NCBI RefSeq assembly: GCF_009727055.1
Contig: NC_052351.1
Location: forward strand, 4,978,454-5,042,453
Length of the DNA: 64,000 nt
Reading direction: 5' to 3'
Source of the DNA: Benincasa hispida
Lineage: Eukaryota > Streptophyta > Magnoliopsida > Cucurbitales > Cucurbitaceae
In this document: piece by piece, positions 46,347-56,790 of the stretch
Position numbering within the stretch: position 1 is the stretch's first letter
Layout of the letters: each line of letters opens with the position of its first letter
Program-made: the position numbers and the translations under genes
Notes under the pieces: model-generated
The model's input: only the letters and a program-made list of their open reading frames with translations
Database searches by the model: none
Told to the model about the DNA's origin: nothing

Positions 46347-46667
46347 ACATCTCGAATTTTTTTGAGTGTTTTTAAATTAATTGTCTCGAACTATTTGGAA
46401 TTATATTTTCGATTTTTGGAGTTGGACATCGAATTAAATGTGATAAAATAATTAAGTTTATATTTGGTGATTTGGATTTATGGATTATTTTTGTGGGAGA
46501 TTGAGAGGTTAAAGAGGAAAAGGAAAAGGAAATACATAGATATATGTATGTATATTGGGTGTTGACTAGCCAAATTAGGGTTCGACTTAATCTTAAAAAA
46601 TATATATAAATTTAAGGTTAAAAAAATAAAAGAAATTTAGTTTTTCCCTCTACTCTACGCCTGCAGC
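46347..46667 (+). mobile_element. Possible start of a gypsy-type LTR
   Basis: Begins TGTAACATCTCGAATTTTTT, a start resembling many plant LTRs of the form TGTAACATCCCGAA. It continues as AT-rich non-coding DNA to the adapter at 46668. It truncates the DUF1985 pseudogene just before its protease domain. Its other end is not seen. Confidence 0.4.
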
Positions 46668-46705
46668 CTGTCTCTTATACACATCTAGATGTGTATAAGA
46701 GACAG
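46668..46705. other. Nextera mate-pair junction adapter (artefact)
   Basis: CTGTCTCTTATACACATCT (19 bp, the Tn5 mosaic end) is followed at once by its exact reverse complement, a 38-bp perfect palindrome. This is the circularisation junction of Nextera mate-pair libraries. Read through on the minus strand it gives the contaminant peptide SYTHLDVYKRQ. The flanks need not be adjacent in the genome. Confidence 0.96.
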
Positions 46706-47853
46706 CGCCATGCCTTGTCATAACTAATATTGACACCGTACAGATACCGCATATCCCCAATAATATCGTGTGGTTTGTCCCCTCGACCAATGCCAAACTT
46801 ATCCTTGAGTGACCAATAACGAATGCACTGTCTTGTCTGTGGTCATGATTCAATATTTCAATCGAGCATGTGTGATTGGGCGTGCATTTTGTGATTTTGA
46901 AAATATCAAGTCCATCCATTTTAATTGCTCGAACGACCCACTTACAAGTCTGGTGTAAACACCAAACACTATACAATTTTTTGTTCGATTTTTTAACTCG
47001 CAACTCAAAGTTGTTCTTAATGGCCTACATTGCTAACCTCATCTTTACATCATTTTTGCTGAAGAAAATTTGACCTACTTCAACTGTATCCACCAATCCT
47101 ATGGACGACTGTGGTTGCATGATCAAGTCCCCCGTTCTGACGTTACTATTAGATGGTAAATTGTTTTGATTTTGGCAAGCCACACTCCCAACAAAATGGC
47201 CAAAATCATTTGACAGAATCAGAGTTGGTTGTGCATCATTCACAACAGAAGGACCACTCTCTAAAAAAAGTTGGGTTGACTATTCATCATTCATAACAGA
47301 AGGATTACTCCCTAAAACAATCGGGGTTGTCTGTTTTTCATTCTTAACCTCTTCCTCTTCTATCCTTACATTCTCATTTACACATGTCCTAACATCTTCT
47401 ATTATCACATTCAGATGCAATATGTTCGCGATATTAACATCGATGTTGTCGTTTTCCAGTGAGACACCCGATGGACAAACAACATGCTCATTGACATCAA
47501 CTCCACACATGGGTTGGTCTTCTTTCTCTGGGTAATAAAATGGATGAATTTCTTCGATTTTCTCAAGACTTACAATACCTACGGTCATGTACGGTCGTAC
47601 CATGAGAGGGAAAATTTAACATCAACATCGTTCATTAAGCATATTGGATGAGAATCAATATCCATCTTATATGTCACCCTCTTTATAATCTTGAACTCTA
47701 TCGAACTAACTTGCATGATCTCAAATACTAGATTACCAACTCATTATATGTCAATGTGCTTGGAACTAGCAAACCCTTTAAACGGTCTTTAGTATAACGT
47801 TTTTCTGTGTCGTCCCATGTACCACCATAACGTAAGAATATATACTTCACCAT
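46706..47853 (-). pseudogene. Mutator-like transposase pseudogene 2 (N-terminal part)
   Basis: Starts at ATG 47853 with MVKYIFLRYGGTWDDTEKRY, then KGLLVPSTLTYNELV. Frames change several times through ICLMNDVDVKFSL and the acidic linker NVRIEEEEVKNEKQTTPIVL. The zinc-binding/DNA-binding module is at 47090-46860 (VGQIFFSKNDVKMRLAM, LYSVWCLHQTCKWVVRAIK, HTCSIEILNHDHRQ). After a frameshift near 46800 the MULE segment KDKFGIGRGDKPHDIIGD and YGVNISYDKAW follows. It stops at the mate-pair adapter, so the DDE domain is absent here. It converges with the DUF1985 gene, as expected if both belonged to one Kaonashi-type MULE (inference). Confidence 0.85.
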
Positions 47854-48152
47854 CCTTCAAGAAAAACAATACAAAAAGTGAACAGTTAGGAAAATAGGCA
47901 ACTGCTAAATACTCATTATACTTGCTACTCGCTCAACACTACATGATACTCGATGCTTGGCACTCGATAGTCTCAACTCGATGCTTACTGTTTCATAGCT
48001 CTCTCCCCTCATCCTCGATCAACTAAGAGTTACTTACATGTATCAATGCACACTAAGAAACCCACACTCACTCGTTCTCTTTGCTACATTCGTATGTCTC
48101 GCACATCGTCGGAAGTAAAAAAACTGAGCAAGAAAAAGCACACTTACTACAT
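47854..48152. other. MULE upstream region, unassigned
   Basis: Upstream of transposase pseudogene 2. It is rich in ACTCGAT words at 47925-48020, like the region before the DUF1985 gene. No gene or terminal repeat was confirmed. Confidence 0.45.
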
Positions 48153-48525
48153 CTTCAGATATTATAGGATGGCTTCCAAGAATAATTCCTCTTCAAACCA
48201 CAATTGAAACAAAGAACGTTATGTTTCCTAACCTACAACAGCTAGTCTAATCTCCATGGACACTCTTAACCTTACCAATAGTTACCATCAATGATCCGAT
48301 CTTTGTTATGGTCAGCTTCCTTGGGGAGATTATCTTATTCAAAGGGCAAACAAAAACATCCTTAGATATTATTTGATGGCTTCCAAGAATAAACCACTAC
48401 CGAAACAAAGAACGTTATGTTTCCTAACCTCCAACAGCTAGTCTAATCTCCATTGACACTCTTAACCTTACCAATAGTCACCATCAACGATTAGATCTTT
48501 GTTATGGTTAGCTTCCTTGGAGATG
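48153..48525. repeat. ~200-bp tandem duplication
   Basis: The block tattataggatggcttccaa ... caaagaacgttatgtttcct ... gatctttgttatggtcagct at about 48168-48335 recurs at about 48368-48521 with a few substitutions and a short deletion. No coding potential is visible. Confidence 0.85.
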
Positions 48526-48727
48526 TTTGAATGTGCCATTATCCCAAGACCCAAAAATATTTTTTACTTCTTGCCCCTTAGGACCTTGGACTGTGTATGT
48601 CATGTAGTTTGAGGAATGTGCTCCCAACTCAATATAGATGCAAGTCCCTTCCACTAACCTCCTAGACAGAATTCAGATGCTTAAAGGTCATAGGACTGGC
48701 GTGGTTCAACGGTTAACAATAACTTCC

Positions 48728-48751
48728 GGGGGGGGGGGGGGGGGGGGGGGG
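48728..48751. repeat. 24-bp poly-G run
   Basis: A run of 24 G follows aacttcc. It is unusual in AT-rich plant DNA and may be mis-sized or a sequencing artefact (homopolymer or dark-cycle G calls). Confidence 0.8.
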
Positions 48752-49193
48752 CGGTGCTATTATTTTCATATGCACATAGACTGATCCAACCAAAAAAAGA
48801 AATCCGAAGATACCATATTTGTCAAGGAATCATCAAAGAAAAAAGCATAGGAGAAACAACTCAAAGAAGTAATATGGGTGAGGGTAGAGATTGGGGTGGG
48901 GATACCGAACTCACAGGAGAATTGTCCTCATTAACAAGAAATAAGAATAATAGGGGGGGATTTAGCAAATTCACGTCTCAGTTTGGAAATTAAAAAGAAT
49001 AAAGTTTCTTCTATTTATAAGAGAGTTATCCTTGCCTAAACACAAACATAACAGACCCATAAACTCGTTATATTCTCATATGTCTATTTACACGTAGGTT
49101 TAAGCATGCAAGAGAAGGACTGAGAGGCAGAGGAAAAGAAGTAAGAAACCAATAATAAAGTATAGATAAATATAAAGACAGAGCATGGATGAG
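48752..49193. other. Intergenic, 3' of the SUF4-like gene
   Basis: Nothing recognisable. I looked here for further SUF4 exons on the minus strand (Pro-rich segments) and found none. Confidence 0.4.
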
Positions 49194-49986
49194 TTATTCA
49201 GATTCCTCACCGTCCTCTCCATAGTGTGCTGCCAAGACATCAGGAGGAATTCCTTGCATTCCATATATTTCAATATCTGTTGCTTCTCTACCTGGTTTTG
49301 CATTAGGAACTCTATTACAAGATTACCACCAACAATAGAAACGTTAGAATAAACGTGACCAACACAAAATATACCAGTTCAGAATCAGAAATTATGTAAT
49401 TAATTAATAGAAAAGTGCTTTGATCTTAGAAAAAATCAAAAAGCTCCGTTGAGGGGCAAGTCTATCTAGTATATCTTTTCCTAACTACTACAATATCCCA
49501 ATATCTTTTCATGTTCAAATCCTACAATCCAACATGTGGAACTCTACCAAATTAATTGTTACGACGGTAGCAGTCTATAATACAGTTCACCGATGAAACA
49601 ATTTCTTGCTGCTGAACAAGAATTTCATCATTCGAACACATTAAGAAAGATAAATCCAATTATAAACCAGAACCGGTCGTAAAACAAGTGGATTAAGAAA
49701 AGAAGAAGCTACCCTCGAATATTTGCACTAAATAAAGTTGATTGTAGACTTCTCGTTGATGAGAGAAAGGGAAAGAGAAGGAAAGAGTGACATACTTGGT
49801 GACTGACTCTTTGTGGACGTGAAGAACGTGGATGACCATACCGCCGGCAGTAGAAAGCTTCTCGTGACAGACATGGCACTTGAAGTGTTCGGCCTTCTGA
49901 TGCTGCACCAATATCTTTTCGTCATCGAATTCTCGGTCGCAATAGTAACACCATATCTTAGACACAACTCTCTTCTTCTTCCCCAT
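49194..49986 (-). CDS. SUF4: SUF4-like C2H2 zinc-finger protein, early stop
   Basis: Exon 1 is 49986-49796 and exon 2 is 49311-49194, 102 codons. The donor is CCAA/GTATGT and the acceptor AATAG/AG. It starts [20 protein letters not shown] and has two C2H2 fingers: C13-X2-C16-X12-H29-X4-H34 and C37-X2-C40-X12-H53-X4-H58. These are followed by [20 protein letters not shown] and [18 protein letters not shown], then TAA. This is the N-terminal module of SUF4/ZNF207-type nuclear proteins; Arabidopsis SUF4 acts with FRIGIDA to activate FLC and is much longer, with a Pro-rich C-terminus. A donor-like GACG/GTGAGG at 49210 could splice out the stop, but no further exon is visible. It is either a truncated duplicate or a 5' piece separated by the doubtful assembly nearby. 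Confidence 0.8.
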
Positions 49987-50099
49987 AACCAGAGCACACA
50001 CCGTACCGCTCTAAATTCAAATTCTGAAACGAGACGAGATCTTCGTAAAGCACAGGATTTTGGGGAAAAAACGAGAACTGGAGGGAATCAAACGAACAG

Positions 50100-50289
50100 A
50101 GATCACGAAGATCGAGGGTTTTGTTCGTGGCCTTCTTCTATCCGGAAAGGGGGTTTCTTTAGATTGACTGTACAATTACTTTTATACCCTTTACTAAATT
50201 CTCACTTTCAATTTATTAAAAAAATTTCTCCACCTCAAAGATTTATTCACAAAAAAAATATTTTATCCAAAAATAATTGACAAAAAATT
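50100..50289. other. Upstream flank of the SUF4-like gene
   Basis: GC-richer 5' leader sequence up to about 50160, then AT-rich DNA. I see no clear TATA box. Confidence 0.35.
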
Positions 50290-50823
50290 ATTTAGTTCCC
50301 ACGTCGGGCCGGGCCAAAATCCAGAAGCACCCCCCACGACCTGCCCCGTCTACCCAGTCCAATGCCCGTCCGAGCGATCGTGTAGTGCCATCGTTTAAAA
50401 AATTTGTTTAGTTCCCATGCCACGATCGCTTAGGTCTACATCTAAATGATCGTTCAGTTTTATCGCGTAGCTCTTCATCGCATCGCTTAGCGCACGTTGT
50501 AGCTAAGCGATCGTGTAGTGCCATCGTTTAGAAAATCCAACGTGTCGTTTAGTTCCCACGCCACGATCGCTTAGGTTTACATATAAACGATCGCTCAGTT
50601 CTATCGTGTAACACTTTATCGCATCACTTAGTGTGATCATGTAGTGTCATCGTTTAGAAAATCCAACGTATCGTTTAGTTCTCATTGATCATAACTAAGC
50701 GATCGATTAGTACTAGGCGATGGTACTAAGCGATCGTTTAGTCCCATACCCGCCCCCTCTCTACCTGGTGCCCTCCTGTTCCCATCGATCAAAGCTAAGC
50801 AATCGTTTAGTCCTATACCCACC
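50290..50823. repeat. CGATCG-rich repeat block
   Basis: Many copies of AAGCGATCGTTTAG/CGATCGTGTAG words with a longer unit of about 130-160 bp (gtgtagtgccatcgtttagaaaatcc... at about 50385, 50515 and 50640). It resembles the motif of the family-1 copia LTR but is arranged differently and ends at the adapter. Confidence 0.7.
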
Positions 50824-50861
50824 CTGTCTCTTATACACATCTAGATGTGTATAAGAGACAG
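50824..50861. other. Nextera mate-pair junction adapter (artefact), second copy
   Basis: The same 38-bp palindrome as at 46668, made of the Tn5 mosaic end CTGTCTCTTATACACATCT and its reverse complement. Frames reading through give the MCIRDS and MYKRQ contaminant peptides. Confidence 0.96.
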
Positions 50862-51281
50862 CCCCCTACCAAGTCCATACCCCGGCATGCCGAGATCGGG
50901 CGCCATCTACACCTACCCGGTTTTGCCCCCTTCCCCATCGTCCTTTCCTATATTTCCTGCCCATACCCCGTCTTTTCTGCCCATACTCGGTCTTTCCCAC
51001 CCATACCCAGTCGAAATCACTTACGGCCCATCTGGTCTACCACCGGGCACAATCCCTCTTCCCCAAATCTATCCTCAAGCAACCTCAAACTTGCCCGCCC
51101 GGTCACATACCTGGTCACAATGTTATAAAGCCCAGCTAGGTAAGACCAATTTTTAAAAACACATTTTAGGCTCAAACTTATTCAGAAAATGTCGAACATG
51201 ATATTTTTAGGGAAAAAAAATAACATTCAACACAGATCTAACATAGATTTCAAATATTCACACAATAACGCCTAACATAAA
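50862..51281. other. Unassigned C-rich then AT-rich DNA
   Basis: 50862-51120 has repeated ccatacccggtctttc-type words and a CT-rich bias. Open frames here start inside the adapter and are not credible. No recognisable feature follows. Confidence 0.4.
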
Positions 51282-52021
51282 CTAACACATTGAGTGAAAC
51301 AAAATGAAAATCCATATCTTAGTTGAAAAATCCCAATGATCTTTAATGAAAATGAGAATGACAAGGAAATGTGGAATGGGGAGAGTGAAATGGAGTGAGA
51401 TTGAACTTTTGAAATGGAGAATAGTGAAAATGGAAAAGAAAAGTGAGGGTTTGGAGGGTTTAAGTGAGTTTTGAAATGTGAAGGGTATTAGGGTAATTTT
51501 CATTCATTTTCAAAATTGTGGGGTAAAAAAACATTTTTTTAATAAGGGTCCAAAAATCAAAACCAAAACTTGAAAAAGATCATTCTTGTCAATTGTCCAT
51601 TTTTTTACTCGCTCGCTCCAATTCTCGATTTGTTGCCTTCTTTTTTTTCCCTCTTAATGCATTTGTTTATTTAAATTATACTGTATAGCATATACATATA
51701 GCTTTACATTTTTTTTTACCGAAAGTCAAAAAGGAAAAAAATTTTATTTGGCTGTTTGGGACGCTGAGTTGAGATAAGATGTTAGAGTTCACATGTCTAT
51801 GAAATTCTGTGAAGTTTATATATATATGTGGATGTGTTTAGTCTGAGATCATGTATCTATGTTAGAGGTGCAGAATTTGTCTAGGTATCTGGTTCGTTTT
51901 TTGAACTCTAAATAATATGCTTTTATGATTACTATTTTTGTTTTGAAACTTTTTTATTCAATAATTCTACACATCTTTGTTTGAATAAAATATGAATTGC
52001 ATTTTTTTTTTTTTTTTATTT

Positions 52022-52067
<46 letters not shown>

Positions 52068-52584
52068 GCAATCAACAACAATTAACCCATTACATTTATG
52101 GTAGAAATATGGTTAAAGAAAATGAGAAACTAAAGTGAAATCAAAACTTTCTAATCAATTTTTCTCCATGAATTTCATTATCATTTTTTTTTTTTTTTGC
52201 TTTTTCTTCCTATTGTTGCTCTATATTTTTACTATGTCATGTATTTTTTAATTAAATCTCTCCCATTATCGTAACAGCCAATGGAATGTCACAACATTTT
52301 TTTCAACAGTTTCATTTTCATTTTCTCTAAATTTGGAGTATCAATTTTCTCACTAATTCTTGCTGGAAAATGTTCTACGAATTTTTTTTTTCATTTTATG
52401 GTTTTTTTTTATATATATATTACATACTTTTCCACTACATACACACTTTTACATACTTTTCTATTACATACTTTTCGTCTAAATATTCTTAACACTCATT
52501 TGATATGTGAATTTATTATGTATAAATATTGTACTTAATGTAGATAAAATAATATTTTTTATATAATCAACAACCCTACAACAT
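51282..52584. other. AT-rich intergenic DNA with T homopolymers
   Basis: No gene is seen. T runs include 52002-52017 and a 38-T run at 52029-52066. A small tandem word catacttttc(t/c)a(c/t)ta recurs around 52424-52478. Confidence 0.6.
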
Positions 52585-52589
52585 ACTTT

Positions 52590-54443
52590 TGTTGGGTTTT
52601 ATGTTCTAAAAACTCGCAGTTTGTAAAATGATAAACATTTTCTATTATCAATATACTTGTTATTGATCTCATAAATTGTATGAAAGTCTAAATCCAATAA
52701 ACTAAGACTCATGACTATTGTATGAGTATTTGAACTTTATATGGAGACATAAGAGTGGATCAGGTTCGAGTAAATAGTCAAAATGATCTATGGTACATGA
52801 ATGAGGCTGGGTACTTTATTCTGGTAACACCATTGGATGCGGCCTACTTTGTAGTTGTTACAAATAGTTGTAAAGTGCTACATACGATGTGATTCTAATT
52901 CGTACATGTTATGACATGAGGAGTGAGGGCGTTCTATGCAATGAGTTTGCATAAGATCAGGACCAAGAAATAAGTCACTCTTACTTTATAATGTTGTTAA
53001 TGTTTAAGACTGACTATTTCACCTAGATGACCTAGATAACTCGATCTTAATCCTGGTCAAACTATGAACTCCTGTTTATTCGAGATTGTTCTTATATTTG
53101 CATAGGTGAGGGTTGGCTCAACAATGCTGGTTCAATAAGACTCCCATCTCAAAGGTAAGACCGGATAGATAGCTGGAGATATAGGGTGCAAGACGGAGTT
53201 CACGTCTACCCGATTTAAGGATAGGAGAAAGGTTGTTCTCTCAAGTACTGAATCCAGGTATTGAATAAAGGGCCCCACCCTTTCACTATGCTGAGAGAGT
53301 TTGGTTTAGTGATTGGATCACAAACCAGTTGCTCATTAGAGAATTAGTAGGGACTTAGGAGTAAGACGTAATCTCGGGGGTAAAACAGATATTTGACCCA
53401 ACCATTATTACGAATAACCTGTGAAGGGTCGACTTGCTGATTATAGTTAAATCATGTGGACATAATATATCTACAGTGAGGGGAATGCAACTATTGGCTT
53501 TAGTGGAGTGACCCATTAGTTAACGAATGTGGATTAATTTGGTCTAATGAGTTTAGCCAATTAATCTCGGATCGTTGGAACCCATGATCTGTAGGTCCGC
53601 GAGGTCCCCCTACTAGCTCATAACGGACTAGCTCTAGAATAACGTGATAAGTTAATTTGAAACGTTCAAATTAGAATTAAGGGAATTTGTAATTATATGA
53701 GATATAATTATGTTTAATTTTAGAATTAAACGAAATAGGAGAATTTATATATTTAAATATAATTTAAATATATAAAGATGAATATGTGTTAAAATTAATT
53801 TAATATTTGATATTAAATTAATTAAGTTTTATTTAATAATTAATTTATGAAATTAATTAATTTTTCATTTAAAATCAAATAGATTTTTTAAATCAAAATT
53901 TGATTTTTAGATAAAATTGAAAAGTTGGAAAACTAAAACACAAAATGGAAAAATGGGTTTTTCCATTATCCATCTTTTAACTAGTTCACACATATAACAA
54001 TATATTTGCCTTGTCTTCTCCAAGCATGAGCTACAACTCATGCAGCTCTTCTCTTTGCATGTTGATCAGCAATATAATGAAGAGATTGGGTGAAAATCGG
54101 GCATGTAATCTGCAGAATTTTGAGAGAAAATTCGGTTTGAAGAATGGTTCTTCAACAAGGTTGCTGCAGTGAGCTTTTCTCCTTCATCCCTTGATTCAAG
54201 CTTATTTTGAGTCCCACAATTCAATCTAGAGCACCAAGAGAATAGTGGAGAAGATCTTGAGGTGGTCTACAACAAGATATGGAGAAGATTGCAGCTGAAG
54301 AATGAGCTTTGAAGAAGTTCTACAAGAGGTATGTCTTGAAACCCATTTTTTCTGCAGAAGCATGCTTTATATTATGCCAAAATTAGTGAATTTGAATGCT
54401 TAGATGATCATTGTGCTTTCGCTGCTATTGATACAATCCTACA
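52590..54443 (+). mobile_element. Solo LTR, family 2, with 5-bp target duplication
   Basis: Starts TGTTGGGTTTTATGTTC and ends ATCCTACA. Identical flanks ACTTT lie at 52585-52589 and 54444-54448. It aligns along its length with the solo LTR at 31196-33066, which has a ~70-bp deletion early on relative to this copy (the aaactaagactcatgactat segment at 52698 is absent there). A donor-like GAG/GTATGT is at 54328. Confidence 0.93.
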
Positions 54444-54459
54444 ACTTTAATAGTTATCA

Positions 54460-55120
54460 GTCTTATAATAGTCAGAAGTAGTTGTCGAAGTTCATTATTG
54501 AAGATGATTTTTGTTGGAGTTTATAGTCGAAGGTGGTTATCGGAGCCTGAAGTTGGTCACATAAAGGTGTACTGGAGTTGGTTGTCGAAGTTTGTCATCA
54601 GAGGTGGTTTTCGGATCCTGGAGTTGGTTGGGCGAAAGTGGTTGTCGAAGTTGATCATCGAATATGATTTTTGCTAGAGATTGTAGTCAGAGTTGACTGT
54701 CGGAGCTCAAAGCTAGCCGCATGAAGGTGGTACTAGAGTTGGTTGTCGGAGTTTATCGTCGAAAGTGGTTGTCGAAGCCTTGAGTTGGTCGTCGGAGTTG
54801 CTTGCTCAAAGGTGATCATCGAAGGTGATTTTCATCGGAGTCTGTAGTTGGAGGTAGTTGTCGGAGTTGGTCATCGGAGTTTGTTGTCAGAGCCAAATGA
54901 TCGTCGGAATTGGTAGTGCGAAGGTGGCCATCGAAGTTAGGTCGTCGGAGGGGGTTATCAAAGGCCAGAATTGATTGTCGGAGTTGGTCGTGTGAAGTTT
55001 GTCAGAGCTTGAAGTTGGTCGCTGAAGCTATCATCAGAGGTGGTTGTCGGAGTTCGGATTTCATCACCGAAATTTGTCGTTGGAGGTGGTTAATGGAGTC
55101 CAGAGTTGGTCGCCAAAGTT
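54460..55120. repeat. GTTGTCGGAGTT-type minisatellite, left part
   Basis: Irregular tandem DNA built of ggttgtcggagtt, gttggtcg and gtcatcgaagg(t) words, about 25-60 bp apart. It is interrupted at 55120 by an LTR and resumes at 56688-56790 with the same words (aggtggttgttggagtccag, agttggtcgctgaagtt). The open frame across it is a composition effect. Confidence 0.82.
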
Positions 55121-55419
55121 TGTTGGCTTTTTGACCCTTAATCTCAAATTAATTAATTAATCAATGTTTTGATGAAAACAAACTCAATTTCTAATTACTA
55201 AAAACTTTAGTGTTTTAATATGTCCATAGCGTAAAGATTGGAACAACAATTCCAACACCTCTTGAATCACTCAAATTGGAGCTAAAACGAAGACGATATG
55301 ACGAAACAAGTCTATAGAGAAAATACCGTGGTGGATGACGTGGCATAACCAGACTATTTACATGTAGACATGTGGCAGCATATTGGTTGAATGGTGGATC
55401 ATTAAGAGATTAACATATG

Positions 55420-55850
55420 ATGAATTTTTTATTTTTGGATTGATTTAAAAAAATGAAATTTAAAAGAAAAATAAATTTAATATTATTTTATGTTTGTGTC
55501 TAACGGCTAGTTTTTTTACACATGATATGTTTTTTTATTTTTGGATTGACTTTAAAAAAAATCAATTTAAAAAGAAAATGAATTAAAAGAAAAATAAATT
55601 TAATATTATTTTATGTTTGTGTCTAACGGCTAGTTTTCTACACATGGTATGTTTTTTTATTTTTGGATTGACTTTAAAAAGAATCAATTTAAAAAAATGA
55701 ATTTAATATTATTCTTGTGTCTAACGGCTAGTTTTTGACACATTGTATGCTTTTTTATTTTTTGAATTAATTTTAAAAAGAAAAATGAATTTCAAAAGAA
55801 AATGAATTTAATATTATATTTTGTTTGTATTTAACGACTAGTTTAGTTTA
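55420..55850. repeat. Tandem repeat inside the LTR, ~95-120 bp unit
   Basis: The phrase gtctaacggctagtttt...acacat(g/t) followed by ttttttatttttggattga recurs at about 55499, 55621, 55716 and 55830, spaced 122, 95 and about 113 bp. Four imperfect copies. Confidence 0.82.
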
Positions 55851-56383
55851 AAATCTCTACCATTGATTTTTCTTTTTCCAAATCCATTGGTCCAAATTAA
55901 TTGTGGTCTCCAAAAATTTTTCCATGTCTATATAAACCATCTTCCTCTCCAAATTTTAAACCAACAAATTTTACATTTCATAATCTTCAAAAACTCAAAA
56001 GTTTCCATTGTTGCTCTCTCTAAGCTCCCAATTTCTTTTTCTCTTTTCATCTTATTCTTAAGAGAGTGTTATTGTATTGTGAGGATAAATTTGTTGAGTG
56101 CTTAAACTTATAAATTTACTCTAGTGAGAGTTGTATTGTGTTCTTCAAAAATTCCAACATTTGTAACGGTTTGATCCTAAACCGTGGAAAGGATCGGGTT
56201 TGCTCTTGAACCCGTGAAAGGAGCGGTGGTGTAACGGTTGAGCTCAAATCCGTGAAAAGAGTCGGAAAGATTTTATTTAAATTCCCAGGAGACGCTTGGA
56301 GAGTAGAGTAGGTCGAGTTTGATCAAACCACTATAAAAATTACGGTGTCTTCTTCTCTAACTCTTTTTTTTTTTTTTTTTTTT

Positions 56384-56524
56384 TGCAATTAATTTAAGCA
56401 ATTAATTGTATGTTTTAGTTTGTTCTTATTTATTTGCTAAAATTTGATAGAATNTGCAATTAATTTAAGCAATTAATTGTATGTTTTAGTTTGTTCTTAT
56501 TTATTTGCTAAAATTTGATAGAAT
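56384..56524. other. Assembly join: N flanked by a 70-bp duplication
   Basis: A single N at 56454 separates identical 70-bp copies (56384-56453 and 56455-56524), just after a T homopolymer that probably stopped the assembler. Confidence 0.93.
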
Positions 56525-56687
56525 TAAATTATCACATTTTTTGTCATCTTATTTGTTGCATAAATTGAATTTTTCTTATTATTTATAAAAATTGTATTTA
56601 ATTAGTTTAATTGGGTTGTTTTAGGAAAAAAAAAAGGTTTAATTAAACTCTATTCACCCCCTCTAGGGTTGCCATATCGATCCAACA

Positions 56688-56790
56688 GAGTTGCCATTAG
56701 AGGTGGTTGTTGGAGTCCAGAGTTGGTCGCTGAAGTTGTCATCAGAGGTGGTTATAGGAGCCCGGAGTTAGTTCTCGGAGTGTGATAGTG
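56688..56790. repeat. GTTGTCGGAGTT-type minisatellite, right part
   Basis: Continuation of the minisatellite at 54460-55120 after the LTR insertion, ending near gtgatagtgaccgaagggtg. Confidence 0.75.

Larger units (their letters stand above)
55121..56687 (+). mobile_element. Solo LTR (SIRE-like) with near-perfect target duplication
   Basis: Starts TGTTGGCTTTTTGACCC and ends GATCCAACA. Flanks are AAGTT (55116-55120) and GAGTT (56688-56692), 4 of 5 matching. It splits the GTTGTCGGAGTT minisatellite, whose words continue on both sides. The ending ctattcaccccctctagggt is like SIRE/Maximus-type LTR ends (from memory). An N with a 70-bp duplication (56384-56524) inflates its length. Confidence 0.82.

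Noticed and set aside
46650..47003. Open frame ending VSYTHLDVYKRQAAGVE as a novel protein C-terminus
   Set aside because: Those residues are the translated mate-pair adapter.
50845..51156. Pro-rich frames starting MCIRDS and MYKRQ
   Set aside because: Their starts are adapter sequence, and the rest is C-rich DNA without motifs.
54910..55134. 74-codon Arg/Ser-rich frame
   Set aside because: It is a composition effect of the GTTGTCGGAGTT minisatellite.
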